The notes beneath the pieces are model-generated. The model did no database searches and was not told the DNA's origin. It saw nothing but the letters and a program-made list of their open reading frames with translations. Both the position numbers and the translations under genes were made by a program. Shown here piece by piece: positions 6,419 through 15,620 of a DNA stretch of 16,303 nt. Source of the DNA: Bacteroidetes bacterium UBA955 (lineage in GTDB: Bacteria; Bacteroidota; Bacteroidia; NS11-12g; UBA955). Within the stretch, counting starts at the first letter, position 1; each line of letters opens with the position of its first letter. The DNA lies in contig DBCP01000142.1 of NCBI GenBank assembly GCA_002293105.1, positions 1 to 16,303 on the forward strand, written 5' to 3'.

Positions 6419-7218
6419 TATAAATAGGATGCCATTTCTGCCGCCAACTTCTGGGCCTCTGCCGCTGCGGCTTCTTTGTAATCATCCTCTGAGGAAGCAT
6501 ACAAAATACCTCTTGATGAATTCACCAACAAACCCACATCCTCATTGGCGGCTGCTTCGGTAATCTCTTGGAGACTACCCCCTTGCGCACCCACGCCAGG
6601 AACCAACAAAAAATGGTTCGGTATCATCTCGCGAATTTCCTTGACCAATTGTGCACGGGTTGCACCCACCACAAACATCAAATTCTCTTCGCTACCCCAT
6701 TTACAAACAGTCTCAATAACCCTTTCATATAGCTTTTTACCCTCGTATTCCCCAAGTTGAAAATCGGCATGTCCAGCATTGCTCGTTAGCGCCAAACAAA
6801 TTACCCATTTGTCTTTAAACTCCAAAAAGGGGCGTAAACTATCTTCTCCCATATAGGGAGCCACCGTAATTGCATCAAACGGAAGTGTATCAAAAAACGC
6901 TTTGGCATACATGCTACTTGTATTCCCTATATCGCCGCGTTTGGCATCCGCAATTTTCAGGGTGTTGTTGGGCAAATGATGCAACGTTTCTTCCATCCAT
7001 TCCCAACCTGCTTTTCCATACTGCTCGTAAAATGCCGTATTGATTTTATAAGCCACGGAATGATTGCTGGTGGCGTCTATAATTTCGCGATTGAAATCGA
7101 TCAGTCCTTGACCGTCACGGGTTAATACATGAGGTAGCTTCTCTATTTGTGTATCCAACCCCGTGCAGAGGTAAGATTTTTTCAACCGTATTTGTTGTAT
7201 GAGTTCTTGCTTATTCAC
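6418..7218 (-). CDS. pyrF: Orotidine 5'-phosphate decarboxylase, type 2
   Basis: 266 residues from the GTG at 7218. It catalyses the last step of UMP synthesis, decarboxylation of OMP. The N-terminus (NKQELIQQI...LCTGLD) and the charged catalytic motif DAKRGDIGNT (Asp91, Lys93, Arg94, Asp96) identify the longer type 2 subfamily, usually around 270 residues. VVGAT and LVPGVGAQGG later form the phosphate-binding side of the barrel. An in-frame ATG at 7338 would add 40 residues that match nothing in the family and would run through the opposite gene's promoter and start, so the GTG is preferred. The gene stands alone on its strand. A near-match TAATTTG lies just upstream but has the wrong internal spacing. 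Confidence 0.93.
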   Translation of the reverse strand: MNKQELIQQIRLKKSYLCTGLDTQIEKLPHVLTRDGQGLIDFNREIIDATSNHSVAYKINTAFYEQYGKAGWEWMEETLHHLPNNTLKIADAKRGDIGNTSSMYAKAFFDTLPFDAITVAPYMGEDSLRPFLEFKDKWVICLALTSNAGHADFQLGEYEGKKLYERVIETVCKWGSEENLMFVVGATRAQLVKEIREMIPNHFLLVPGVGAQGGSLQEITEAAANEDVGLLVNSSRGILYASSEDDYKEAAAAEAQKLAAEMASYL

Positions 7219-7266
7219 AGCACTGCAAATTAAGCAAAACCGCACGGCATCTTGATGAAATTCATG

Positions 7267-7274
7267 TAGGTTTG
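7267..7274 (+). promoter_or_regulatory. -7 promoter element for the T9SS gene
   Basis: TAGGTTTG (TAnnTTTG consensus) ends 6 bases before the ATG at 7281. It lies within the 13-base sequence ATGTAGGTTTGTA, which is also found before purS, and again has a TTG 12 bases upstream. The spacing implies a very short or absent leader. Confidence 0.6.
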
Positions 7275-7280
7275 TAATAG

Positions 7281-10200
7281 ATGAAAAGAAAGGGCCATGT
7301 TTGGGGTTGGTTTTTGGGGTTTTTCCTGTTGCTAACACAAAGTGCTACAGCACAATACGTCAAAATTGGCGATGGTTCTTATGCGGGTACACTTGGAGGT
7401 CCGATGGTGGCAAGTACTAGCCGCGACACACAAACTTCCCGATTTGCTTACATCATCCCTAAGTCCGCCTTGGGAAACATGATTCACTTGGATACCCTTA
7501 CCTCTATCGAATTTTACCGGGTATCTGGATCAGCACCCAATACCAGCACAGATTGTAAGATTTGGTTAAACAATACCTCCCGCGGTGATTTTGGCACGGG
7601 AAAACTGCATTTCCCTACAGAAAGTAACAACGCCCAACTCGTGTTTTCTGGCAGTCCTTCAAGTTACATCGGGGGAACGGAAAAGTTTTACAAGATTCCA
7701 CTCAACAACAAACCCTACGTCTTCGATACAACCTTGGGCGACAATCTGGTTTTGTTGGTTGAATACAGCCAAACCAAAAAACAGAACTCTGTATTACAAT
7801 GGTATTTTGAAGGTCCTGCAACCGTTAGTGCTTATGCATTAAATCAAGTAAAATACGGCATTGGTATCTCCCCAATTGATAGTTTACCTAGCAGCAGTAG
7901 TTACCATCCCACTATGATCTTTAATTACCCCAAATTTAACCAAGATTTGGCCATTATTAAGGTATATACACTCGGTAAAATTCCTTTGCCGTTAGGCAAA
8001 CCCGACAGCGTTCAGGCATTGGTTCGTAACGTTGGTAAAAAGACAATTTCGGGATTCCCTGTTTATACCAATTCCATCGGATACAACAAACAAAAGGACA
8101 GTTTTCAAGTCACCCTGCTACCCGGAGAAGAGCTGTTTGTCAATGTACCATCGCTCAACCCATTGAACGGCGGTTTGGATTCAATTTATGTCACTTGCAA
8201 AGACAAAAACAACAGCAACAACAGTGGCGTTTCCTTCCGATTGGGCAACCCGAATGTTTACAGCTATAGGGATGTAACCCTTTCACCAGCGCCAGGTGGT
8301 ATCGGTTTCAATGGTACTACAGGTGATTTTGTAGCGCGATTTTTTTCCAATTCACCCAAATACATCAATCAAGTTACGGTGGCTTTTGGGTCTGGAGGAG
8401 AGCCGTTTAAAGTGGGTATTTGGCGATGTGATTCGATAACCAAAAAACCCGGCACGCTCATTTATCAAAGTGATTCTCTTACCAGCAAAGCCGGTAATTA
8501 TATCCTGGATTTCAAAAAACCTGTGGCCATCAACGGATCTTTCTTCGTGGGTGTTCGACAACTTGGAACCAGCAATGTGGCCTTCGGCTATCAAACAGAA
8601 ACCCCCGTAAGACCCAAAACCTTCTATTATGTTGAACCTTTGGGAACAACCAATTGGGTAGATTTTGCCCCAGATGCGCCCTTTAAATTCCTCATTGAAC
8701 CTCGTTTGCAAGCCGATATCGATGTTGCGGCAATTTCTATAGATCAACCCAGAGATAGCATCAACAAGTACAACAAAGACACCATCGCCCCAGAAGGAAT
8801 CGTGGGCAATATTGGGGTTCAAAATGCCAAAGACAGCTTTGATATCCGCTGTGAGATTTGGTTTGGCGCAAATAAGCAATACGCTCAGACCATCCGAGAT
8901 ACCCTGAGCAGTGGTCAAAAGCGAAAATACACCTTCCCAAGAACATTTATTCCAAGCGCATATGGTGAACATACGGTTTGGCTGATTGTAAAAAAACTGG
9001 GCGATCAAGTATCAGACAATGATACCCAGACCCGTTTCTTCTATGTGGGTGTGAAACGAGATGTAATGATTAATTCAGTTTACGAACCCGGCGAAGGCAG
9101 TGGCTATAATTATAAAACAGACACCATCATGCCTATGGCCAATATCCAAAACGTTGGATACGACAATTCACCCACCTTTACTGTAAGGTGCAGAATGTTT
9201 CAAGGCACAAAAGTGGTTTACAACCAAACACAATTTTTAACGCTGCCAAAATTTCAATCAAAAATTCTGTTTTGGCCTACCTATAAATGCAGTGATACCG
9301 GGAAGATCAAAGTGGTCTTCACCACGGAAATGGCAACGGATGCCTACAAGCCGAATGATACCCAATCTCGAACCATTTTTATTCGGAAAATTGTAGATAT
9401 TGGTATTGATTCCCTGACATCGCCCAGCGAAACAACCTTCCATAAGCCAGGAAGTGCCCTTCCCATCAAGTATTTCATTTACAACGACGGCTTAGTGGCG
9501 GCCTTCAATGTTCCCTTCTATTGCGCCATCTATGGTCCGGGAGGAAATCGCCTTTATTATGACTCTGTTAAGGCCTATTTACAGGGGCTTTTTGGAACCT
9601 ACCTTACAATGCCCAAGAATTTCACACCCTCGAAATTGGGACAGTATAAATTGGTCGTTAAAACGCGGTACAACCTGGACTTATTCAACGAAAACGATTC
9701 GATGGTGCGGTATTTCAATGTTGGAAAACCCCATGATTTTAAAGCCATTGAAATCAAAAGACCATCAAAAGGAGAGGTTGTTAGTATCGGGAAACCAAGC
9801 CTCGCACCAAAATTCGCCATTCAAAACTTGGGCTATTTGAAGAATACAGGTCCGGCCGTTTGTGAAGTGTTCTACAAAGGCAATCGGATTTATTATGACA
9901 TCAAGAACATCACACTTGATACAGGAAAAACAGACACCGTTGTTTTCGCCGCAACGCTCAGGCCTATGAATGTGGGTGAATTTACCATTCGCTGTTATGC
10001 CAATTTGGGTTCCGACTTAGACCGAAGCAATGACACGCTCGTGCATGAGTTTAATGCCGTGGTGGGCAGAGATGCCTATCCAATGGCGGTGAGGACGTTC
10101 AACGACAGCAGTACATTTGATTTATCAGATACCTTGCAATGGGCAGATGTTACTATTGAAAACCAGGGTGCTGATAGCATTCGCAAGGTCTTAGTAAACA

Positions 10201-11018
10201 TTTCCATTTTTGAAAACGGACAGCGTACAGCATTCGTCTCGCAGGTAACACAGCTCGCCGGGAAACAAGTTGGACAACTGCGATTCAATCTTCAACACAG
10301 ATTTAGCCGAGTAGGAATCGCAAATTTGTTGGTTTACACCAGTTCTTTTGAAGATCAAAATATCTTTAACGATTCGCTTTGGAAACCGCTCAATATCGCC
10401 CTTTTCCAAGACCTCAAACTAATCAAAGCTGCGCAACCCGACAAATCATCGAAGTTGGTGAAAAACGACTCTATTCGATATCCCCGCGTACAATACACCA
10501 ATGTTGGACAAGAGAACCCGAACTACGAAAATCGTATCATTTATCAGGTTAGTCAGCCTTCGTCTGGCAAGGTTCTTTTTCTAGATACACTCTCCGTTGG
10601 ATCTATCAATGTGGGCGATACCGCTTGGACGAGCAGTACAAAGGCTTTGACGTTTTCTGAAGCCGGGGCTTACCTGATGACTTGTTTTTTAGAGCAATCC
10701 AAAGACGGCGTTACTTCAAACGACACCCTCCAGTATATCCTTTTTGTGGAGGAGGCGGTAAACACAGTAGATTGGGCGTGCGAATGGCGGATTTATCCCA
10801 ATCCTGCGAATGATGTTTTGGAAATCCAATCCCGGCACTCAGACCATGAATTGCATTTGGAATTGGTTGATGTCAATGGGCGATTGGTTTATCAAGAATC
10901 ATTCACAAATTCCATCCATCAAATCAATACAAAGGCTTTTGCTTCAGGATTCTATGCGCTAAAATTGCACAGCGAAAAAGAATCCATTACACGCAGCATT
11001 GTTATATGTCATCCTTAA
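7281..11018 (+). CDS. Large T9SS-exported protein with repeated Ig-like (CARDB-type) modules
   Basis: 1245 residues. A signal peptide (residues 1-24, cut after ATA before Gln25) sends it to the periplasm. The end (about 1168-1245), starting IYPNPANDVLEI and containing LVDVNGRLVY and SGFYALKL, is a type A T9SS sorting domain. The mature protein is therefore expected outside the cell or anchored on its surface. Between these lie an N-terminal jelly-roll-like region (about 25-215), one CARDB-like module (about 220-325), a second jelly-roll-like region (about 330-475) with FKVGIWRCDS and GSFFVGVRQLG, and six modules of about 113 residues (475-1156). No catalytic motif is evident; adhesion or structural roles are plausible but unproven. 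Its last 13 bases overlap the DUF4403 lipoprotein gene. Confidence 0.87.
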   Translation: MKRKGHVWGWFLGFFLLLTQSATAQYVKIGDGSYAGTLGGPMVASTSRDTQTSRFAYIIPKSALGNMIHLDTLTSIEFYRVSGSAPNTSTDCKIWLNNTSRGDFGTGKLHFPTESNNAQLVFSGSPSSYIGGTEKFYKIPLNNKPYVFDTTLGDNLVLLVEYSQTKKQNSVLQWYFEGPATVSAYALNQVKYGIGISPIDSLPSSSSYHPTMIFNYPKFNQDLAIIKVYTLGKIPLPLGKPDSVQALVRNVGKKTISGFPVYTNSIGYNKQKDSFQVTLLPGEELFVNVPSLNPLNGGLDSIYVTCKDKNNSNNSGVSFRLGNPNVYSYRDVTLSPAPGGIGFNGTTGDFVARFFSNSPKYINQVTVAFGSGGEPFKVGIWRCDSITKKPGTLIYQSDSLTSKAGNYILDFKKPVAINGSFFVGVRQLGTSNVAFGYQTETPVRPKTFYYVEPLGTTNWVDFAPDAPFKFLIEPRLQADIDVAAISIDQPRDSINKYNKDTIAPEGIVGNIGVQNAKDSFDIRCEIWFGANKQYAQTIRDTLSSGQKRKYTFPRTFIPSAYGEHTVWLIVKKLGDQVSDNDTQTRFFYVGVKRDVMINSVYEPGEGSGYNYKTDTIMPMANIQNVGYDNSPTFTVRCRMFQGTKVVYNQTQFLTLPKFQSKILFWPTYKCSDTGKIKVVFTTEMATDAYKPNDTQSRTIFIRKIVDIGIDSLTSPSETTFHKPGSALPIKYFIYNDGLVAAFNVPFYCAIYGPGGNRLYYDSVKAYLQGLFGTYLTMPKNFTPSKLGQYKLVVKTRYNLDLFNENDSMVRYFNVGKPHDFKAIEIKRPSKGEVVSIGKPSLAPKFAIQNLGYLKNTGPAVCEVFYKGNRIYYDIKNITLDTGKTDTVVFAATLRPMNVGEFTIRCYANLGSDLDRSNDTLVHEFNAVVGRDAYPMAVRTFNDSSTFDLSDTLQWADVTIENQGADSIRKVLVNISIFENGQRTAFVSQVTQLAGKQVGQLRFNLQHRFSRVGIANLLVYTSSFEDQNIFNDSLWKPLNIALFQDLKLIKAAQPDKSSKLVKNDSIRYPRVQYTNVGQENPNYENRIIYQVSQPSSGKVLFLDTLSVGSINVGDTAWTSSTKALTFSEAGAYLMTCFLEQSKDGVTSNDTLQYILFVEEAVNTVDWACEWRIYPNPANDVLEIQSRHSDHELHLELVDVNGRLVYQESFTNSIHQINTKAFASGFYALKLHSEKESITRSIVICHP
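8703..10748 (+). repeat. Six diverged ~113-residue modules in the T9SS protein
   Basis: The motif Asn-Asp-(Thr/Ser) recurs at residues 580, 692, 805, 918, 1030 and 1148, a spacing of 112-118. It is usually followed by a strand such as RFFYVG or RYFNVG. Within each unit come an N-x-G turn, an F-x-V strand, a YY or VVY strand and a FxPxxxG turn before the last two strands. This is an Ig-like/CARDB-type pattern. Sequence identity between units is low, so this is an old protein-level repeat, not a DNA repeat. Confidence 0.75.
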
Positions 11019-12406
11019 ATTTTAGCAAGACCCTCGGCGCGATATGTGCTGGGTCGTTGTGGTTATTCTCGGCTTGTGGTAGTATTCAACCTGAAGCACC
11101 AACTACAGCCAATCAAATTGTGCCTGTAAAGCCCATGCCTTCAGTGGCCTCAACCATTAACATCCCCATTCGGATTGAGTTGAAACCTTTCATCAAACTC
11201 GCAGACCAATCATTTGACAAAGAATTCAAGGGCGCTGACAATCCGTGCTCGGGCCTACGCTATCAATACAAACTAAAACGTGAACCCATTCAATTGTCGG
11301 GTAAAGGAAAAACCGTTTTTTTAGGCCTGGATGTAGCGTACGGGTTTTCTGGGGAGTATTGCGCCGGTTGCGTGTTTGATAATTGCATCAATCCCCCCAT
11401 TCCCTTTAGTTGTGGTTGGGGCGAAGAAACCCTGAGAAGAGCTAAAATCAAATTGAAAAGCGATGTGGAATTAACATCCAATTACCGTATCAAATCCTCA
11501 ACGAGCTTCACAGAATTCACCCCCATTGATCCATGTAGGGTCACATTCGCTCAAATCAATATCAATGATGTCTTAATGGGACAAATACGCCCAGAACTTG
11601 GCAATTTGGCCAAAATGATCGATACAGAAATAGGCAAACAAGATTTGAAACCCTATATCCTTCCCGTATGGAAAGCGTTGCAAGAAGATATTCAAATTCC
11701 TTCTACTGGATATTTGCGTTTTCAACCCCAAAGTTTATCGGTGAGTGAGATTAACATGAATGGATCTGTGCTAAATTTTAATGTAGGCCTTACGGCTATT
11801 CCGACCATTCAAAGTACGCCTTGGAACAAACCCAGCAGCGGTTTGCCGACTCTTTCACCTTATAAAAAAGGCAGTGGCTTTGAGGTATACACCGACTTAA
11901 AAATGAACTACGATAGTTTGTCAAAACAACTATTCGATATCATGAAAACTGAGAGTTATGCTTTGGGTAAAGAAAAAATCAATATTACCTCATTGCGTTT
12001 GTTCCCAGCTGGCGAAAAACTTGGTGTGGCTGTTGGTTTTGCCGGAACAAAAAAGGGAATGTTTTACTTGTTGGGCAATCCTGCTTTTGACAACTCCAAG
12101 GCGTCATTGGCATTAAAAAATGTTGAATATGATATCGCCACGAAAAATGTCTTGATAAAAACGGCAAAATGGATGATGGACGAGACCATTCGCAAAAAAT
12201 TGGAAGAGCAGATGGTTTTTGATTTGTCTGACTTAATGAACCTTACCAAAAAATCGATTGCTGAATCATTAAATCAAACAATGGATGGTGGGGTAAAAAT
12301 CAAAGGCACGCTTAAATCACTTGAGATCAATGGGTGGAGTTTACAACAAGATGCATTGTGGGTGCGTGCCAAGACGCTGGGCGATATCCAAGTGATAATG
12401 GAATAA
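11006..12406 (+). CDS. DUF4403 family lipoprotein
   Basis: 466 residues. A lipoprotein signal ends in LFSAC with Cys24 as the lipidated residue, so it is probably an outer-membrane lipoprotein. The rest fits DUF4403 throughout: STINIPIRIELKPF near the N-terminus, YQYKLKREPIQLSG, the DPCRVTFAQININDVL segment, LPVWKALQEDIQI, GYLRFQPQSLSVS and the C-terminal KGTLKSLEINGWSLQQDALWVRA. The fold may be an elongated lipid-binding-like beta/alpha structure, but this is inference and the function is unknown. Residues 119-136 hold a cysteine cluster (119, 122, 127, 136), with Cys81 and Cys177 nearby, probably disulfides. It overlaps the T9SS gene by 13 bases and is followed by a strong terminator. Confidence 0.83.
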   Translation: MSSLNFSKTLGAICAGSLWLFSACGSIQPEAPTTANQIVPVKPMPSVASTINIPIRIELKPFIKLADQSFDKEFKGADNPCSGLRYQYKLKREPIQLSGKGKTVFLGLDVAYGFSGEYCAGCVFDNCINPPIPFSCGWGEETLRRAKIKLKSDVELTSNYRIKSSTSFTEFTPIDPCRVTFAQININDVLMGQIRPELGNLAKMIDTEIGKQDLKPYILPVWKALQEDIQIPSTGYLRFQPQSLSVSEINMNGSVLNFNVGLTAIPTIQSTPWNKPSSGLPTLSPYKKGSGFEVYTDLKMNYDSLSKQLFDIMKTESYALGKEKINITSLRLFPAGEKLGVAVGFAGTKKGMFYLLGNPAFDNSKASLALKNVEYDIATKNVLIKTAKWMMDETIRKKLEEQMVFDLSDLMNLTKKSIAESLNQTMDGGVKIKGTLKSLEINGWSLQQDALWVRAKTLGDIQVIME

Positions 12407-12451
12407 TTTGATTTCGATCGTGCTCTGTAGAAGAGTTGAGTCGGAAACAAC

Positions 12452-12480
12452 AAAAAAGGGGGCCTATGGCCCCCTTTTTT
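12452..12480. terminator. Bidirectional terminator between DUF4403 gene and gapA
   Basis: GGGGGCC (12458-12464) pairs with GGCCCCC (12468-12474) around a 3-base loop. The stem is extended by six A-T pairs, so a T run follows it on both strands. It lies between convergent genes and can serve both. Confidence 0.93.
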
Positions 12481-12497
12481 TATTATTCTATATTCGA

Positions 12498-13505
<1,008 letters not shown>

Positions 13506-13508
13506 TTA

Positions 13509-13516
13509 CAAATTTA
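13509..13516 (-). promoter_or_regulatory. -7 promoter element for gapA
   Basis: On the minus strand TAAATTTG matches TAnnTTTG and ends 27 bases before the gapA ATG. Its first three bases are the fcl stop codon. No TTTG is seen at the usual -33 spacing. Confidence 0.5.
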
Positions 13517-14455
13517 GGTGTTTTTGTCCGAGTGCTTTGACAGAAAATCAGCATAGGCGTTTTTAATACCCTCTTCTAGGTTAGTAAGTGGCTTCCAGCC
13601 AGTTGCAAACAATCGAGCCGAATCCATCAATTTTTTGGGGGTTCCATTGGGTTTGCTCGCATCAAAGACGATTTCACCCTCAAATCCCACAATCTCTCCA
13701 ATGGTCTTTGCCAAATCACCAATCGTGATGTCGCTGCCATAACCCACATTCACAAAATCTCGCTCATTATAATTTAGCATCAGGTAAACCAGCGCATTGG
13801 CTAGGTCGTCTGCGTATAAGAATTCCCGCATCGGCGTACCATCGCCCCAAACAACCACTTCTGATGAACCTTTCTCCTTGGCCTCATGAAACTTGCGAAT
13901 TAACGCTGGCAACACATGGCTGTTTTCAGGGTGATAATTATCGTTCGGACCATACATGTTCGTTGGCATGGCAGATATAAAATTGCATCCGTATTGATCG
14001 CGATAAGCCTCGCACATTTTGATGCCAGTAATTTTCGCAATGGCATACGGCTCATTGGTGGGTTCCAAATATCCACTCAACAAATATTCTTCTTTCAAAG
14101 GCTGCGGAGCCAACTTTGGGTAAATGCATGAACTACCTAAAAACAACAACTTCTTTACACCATGCACATAAGCATTGTGAATCAAATTGTTTTGAATGCT
14201 CAAGTTGTCATATAAAAATTCTGCACGGTAGGTGTTATTGGCCAAAATTCCGCCCACCTTCGCGGCAGCTACAAATACGTAATCGGGTTTTTCATGGCGA
14301 TAAAATGCGTCTACATCCGCTTGATTTCGCAAGTCTAGTTCAGCGCTGGTTCTGGTAACAATGTTGTAGTACCCCAATTTCTGTAACTCACGAACAATGG
14401 CAGAACCCACCATACCTCGATGGCCAGCCACATAAATCCTCGCCTGTTGTTCCAT
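13514..14455 (-). CDS. fcl: GDP-L-fucose synthase
   Basis: 313 residues (also called WcaG or GMER). It epimerises and reduces GDP-4-keto-6-deoxymannose to GDP-L-fucose with NADPH. The Rossmann motif GHRGMVGS (11-18), the active-site GSSCIYP (Ser108, Cys110), the YAIAK catalytic pair (Tyr137, Lys141) and His180 in [11 protein letters not shown] all match the E. coli enzyme residues shifted by one. It starts at an ATG overlapping the gmd stop by one base (TAATG), so the two enzymes of the pathway are translationally coupled. GDP-L-fucose would feed surface polysaccharide, glycoprotein or O-antigen assembly. Confidence 0.96.
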   Translation of the reverse strand: MEQQARIYVAGHRGMVGSAIVRELQKLGYYNIVTRTSAELDLRNQADVDAFYRHEKPDYVFVAAAKVGGILANNTYRAEFLYDNLSIQNNLIHNAYVHGVKKLLFLGSSCIYPKLAPQPLKEEYLLSGYLEPTNEPYAIAKITGIKMCEAYRDQYGCNFISAMPTNMYGPNDNYHPENSHVLPALIRKFHEAKEKGSSEVVVWGDGTPMREFLYADDLANALVYLMLNYNERDFVNVGYGSDITIGDLAKTIGEIVGFEGEIVFDASKPNGTPKKLMDSARLFATGWKPLTNLEEGIKNAYADFLSKHSDKNT

Positions 14456-15591
14456 TATTCGAAGTAGTTCTTGGTTTGGAATCCACCATCTTTCAAGTAG
14501 GTTTCCTTTTGCATTACCCTGATATCACTTTGCATCATGTCGGTAACCAAATCTTGCAAAGAGTGCTTGGGAGACCAACCCAATTTCGTACGCGCTTTTG
14601 TTGCATCACCGATGAGCAAATCTACTTCCGTTGGACGGAAATATTTGGGATCTACATACACCAACTCCTCTCCAATTGACAATCCACATTTTTGTCCGGT
14701 AGCCGCTTCAAAAACCGCCTCGTCAACACCATCAACATAACCAATTTCGTCTACGCCTTCGCCTTTGAAAGCCATAGACACACCCACGTGCTTAAAGCTC
14801 ATTCGCACAAATTCACGAATTTCGGTGGTTACGCCCGTTGCGATAACAAAGTCCTCTGCTTTTTCTTGTTGCAAAATCAACCACATGGCTTCCACGTAGT
14901 CTTTGGCATGTCCCCAATCCCGCTTGGAGTTCAAGTTGCCCAAATACAGTTTATTCTGCAAACCCAAAGCGATACGGGCGGTTGCACGGGTGATTTTTCT
15001 TGTTACAAAAGTCTCCCCACGGATCGGACTTTCGTGGTTAAACAAAATACCACTACACGCGTAAATATCATAGGCTTCACGATAGTTCACCGTAATCCAA
15101 AATCCATACATTTTTGCCACAGCATATGGGCTTCTAGGATAAAATGGCGTGGTTTCCTTTTGAGGAATCTCTTGCACCAACCCATAGAGTTCACTGGTCG
15201 ACGCCTGGTAAATCCTGGTTTTCTTGGTCAATCCAAGAATGCGAATCGCTTCCAACAAACGCAGCGTGCCCACCGCATCGCAGTTCGCCGTGTATTCGGG
15301 TGTGTCAAAACTCACGTGAACGTGACTCATCGCGCCCAAATTATAAATTTCGTCTGGTTGTACTTCTTGAATAATGCGAATCAAGTTGGTTGAATCCGTC
15401 AAATCACCGTAGTGCATCTTGAAATGTGCACCCTCAATGTGAGGATCTTCATAGATATGGTCTACCCGATCGGTGTTGAACAAAGAGCTACGACGCTTGA
15501 TTCCGTGAACCATATAACCCTTTTTCAAAAGAAATTCAGCCAAATAGGCTCCGTCTTGTCCGGTTATACCGGTGATTAATGCAACCTTCAT
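14455..15591 (-). CDS. gmd: GDP-mannose 4,6-dehydratase
   Basis: 378 residues from the ATG at 15591. It converts GDP-D-mannose to GDP-4-keto-6-deoxy-D-mannose, the precursor that fcl turns into GDP-L-fucose. Motifs: TGITGQDG (7-14) for NADP binding, the STSELYG segment with Thr132 and Glu134, and YAVAK with Tyr156 and Lys160; together these make the catalytic set known in the E. coli enzyme. [10 protein letters not shown] and [13 protein letters not shown] are also diagnostic. An in-frame start 27 bases further upstream would add nine residues lacking family similarity and would lie upstream of the promoter element, so it was not used. It overlaps fcl by one base. Confidence 0.96.
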   Translation of the reverse strand: MKVALITGITGQDGAYLAEFLLKKGYMVHGIKRRSSLFNTDRVDHIYEDPHIEGAHFKMHYGDLTDSTNLIRIIQEVQPDEIYNLGAMSHVHVSFDTPEYTANCDAVGTLRLLEAIRILGLTKKTRIYQASTSELYGLVQEIPQKETTPFYPRSPYAVAKMYGFWITVNYREAYDIYACSGILFNHESPIRGETFVTRKITRATARIALGLQNKLYLGNLNSKRDWGHAKDYVEAMWLILQQEKAEDFVIATGVTTEIREFVRMSFKHVGVSMAFKGEGVDEIGYVDGVDEAVFEAATGQKCGLSIGEELVYVDPKYFRPTEVDLLIGDATKARTKLGWSPKHSLQDLVTDMMQSDIRVMQKETYLKDGGFQTKNYFE

Positions 15592-15592
15592 T

Positions 15593-15606
15593 ATTTTGCA
15601 CAAAAT
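15593..15606. repeat. Perfect inverted repeat in the gmd/deacetylase divergent gap
   Basis: ATTTTG and CAAAAT form 6-base perfect arms around a 2-base CA spacer. A direct repeat of CACAAAA (15599-15605 and 15609-15615) overlaps it. It lies within the 29-base gap between two divergent starts and overlaps the gmd -7 element. It could be an operator or simply the product of back-to-back -7 elements. Confidence 0.45.
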
Positions 15607-15608
15607 TA
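15601..15608 (-). promoter_or_regulatory. -7 promoter element for gmd-fcl
   Basis: The minus strand reads TAATTTTG (TAnnTTTG), ending 9 bases before the gmd ATG. It overlaps a short palindrome in the divergent gap. A leader of only a few bases is implied. Confidence 0.55.
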
Positions 15609-15620
15609 CACAAAACATTT

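Noticed and set aside
8352..9008. 218-codon minus-strand open frame inside the T9SS gene
   Set aside because: It is antisense to a clearly coding stretch with recognisable modules, and its translation matches no family I know.
14692..15393. 233-codon plus-strand open frame opposite gmd
   Set aside because: gmd motifs are intact throughout on the other strand; the plus frame is His/Arg/Phe-rich with no family features.
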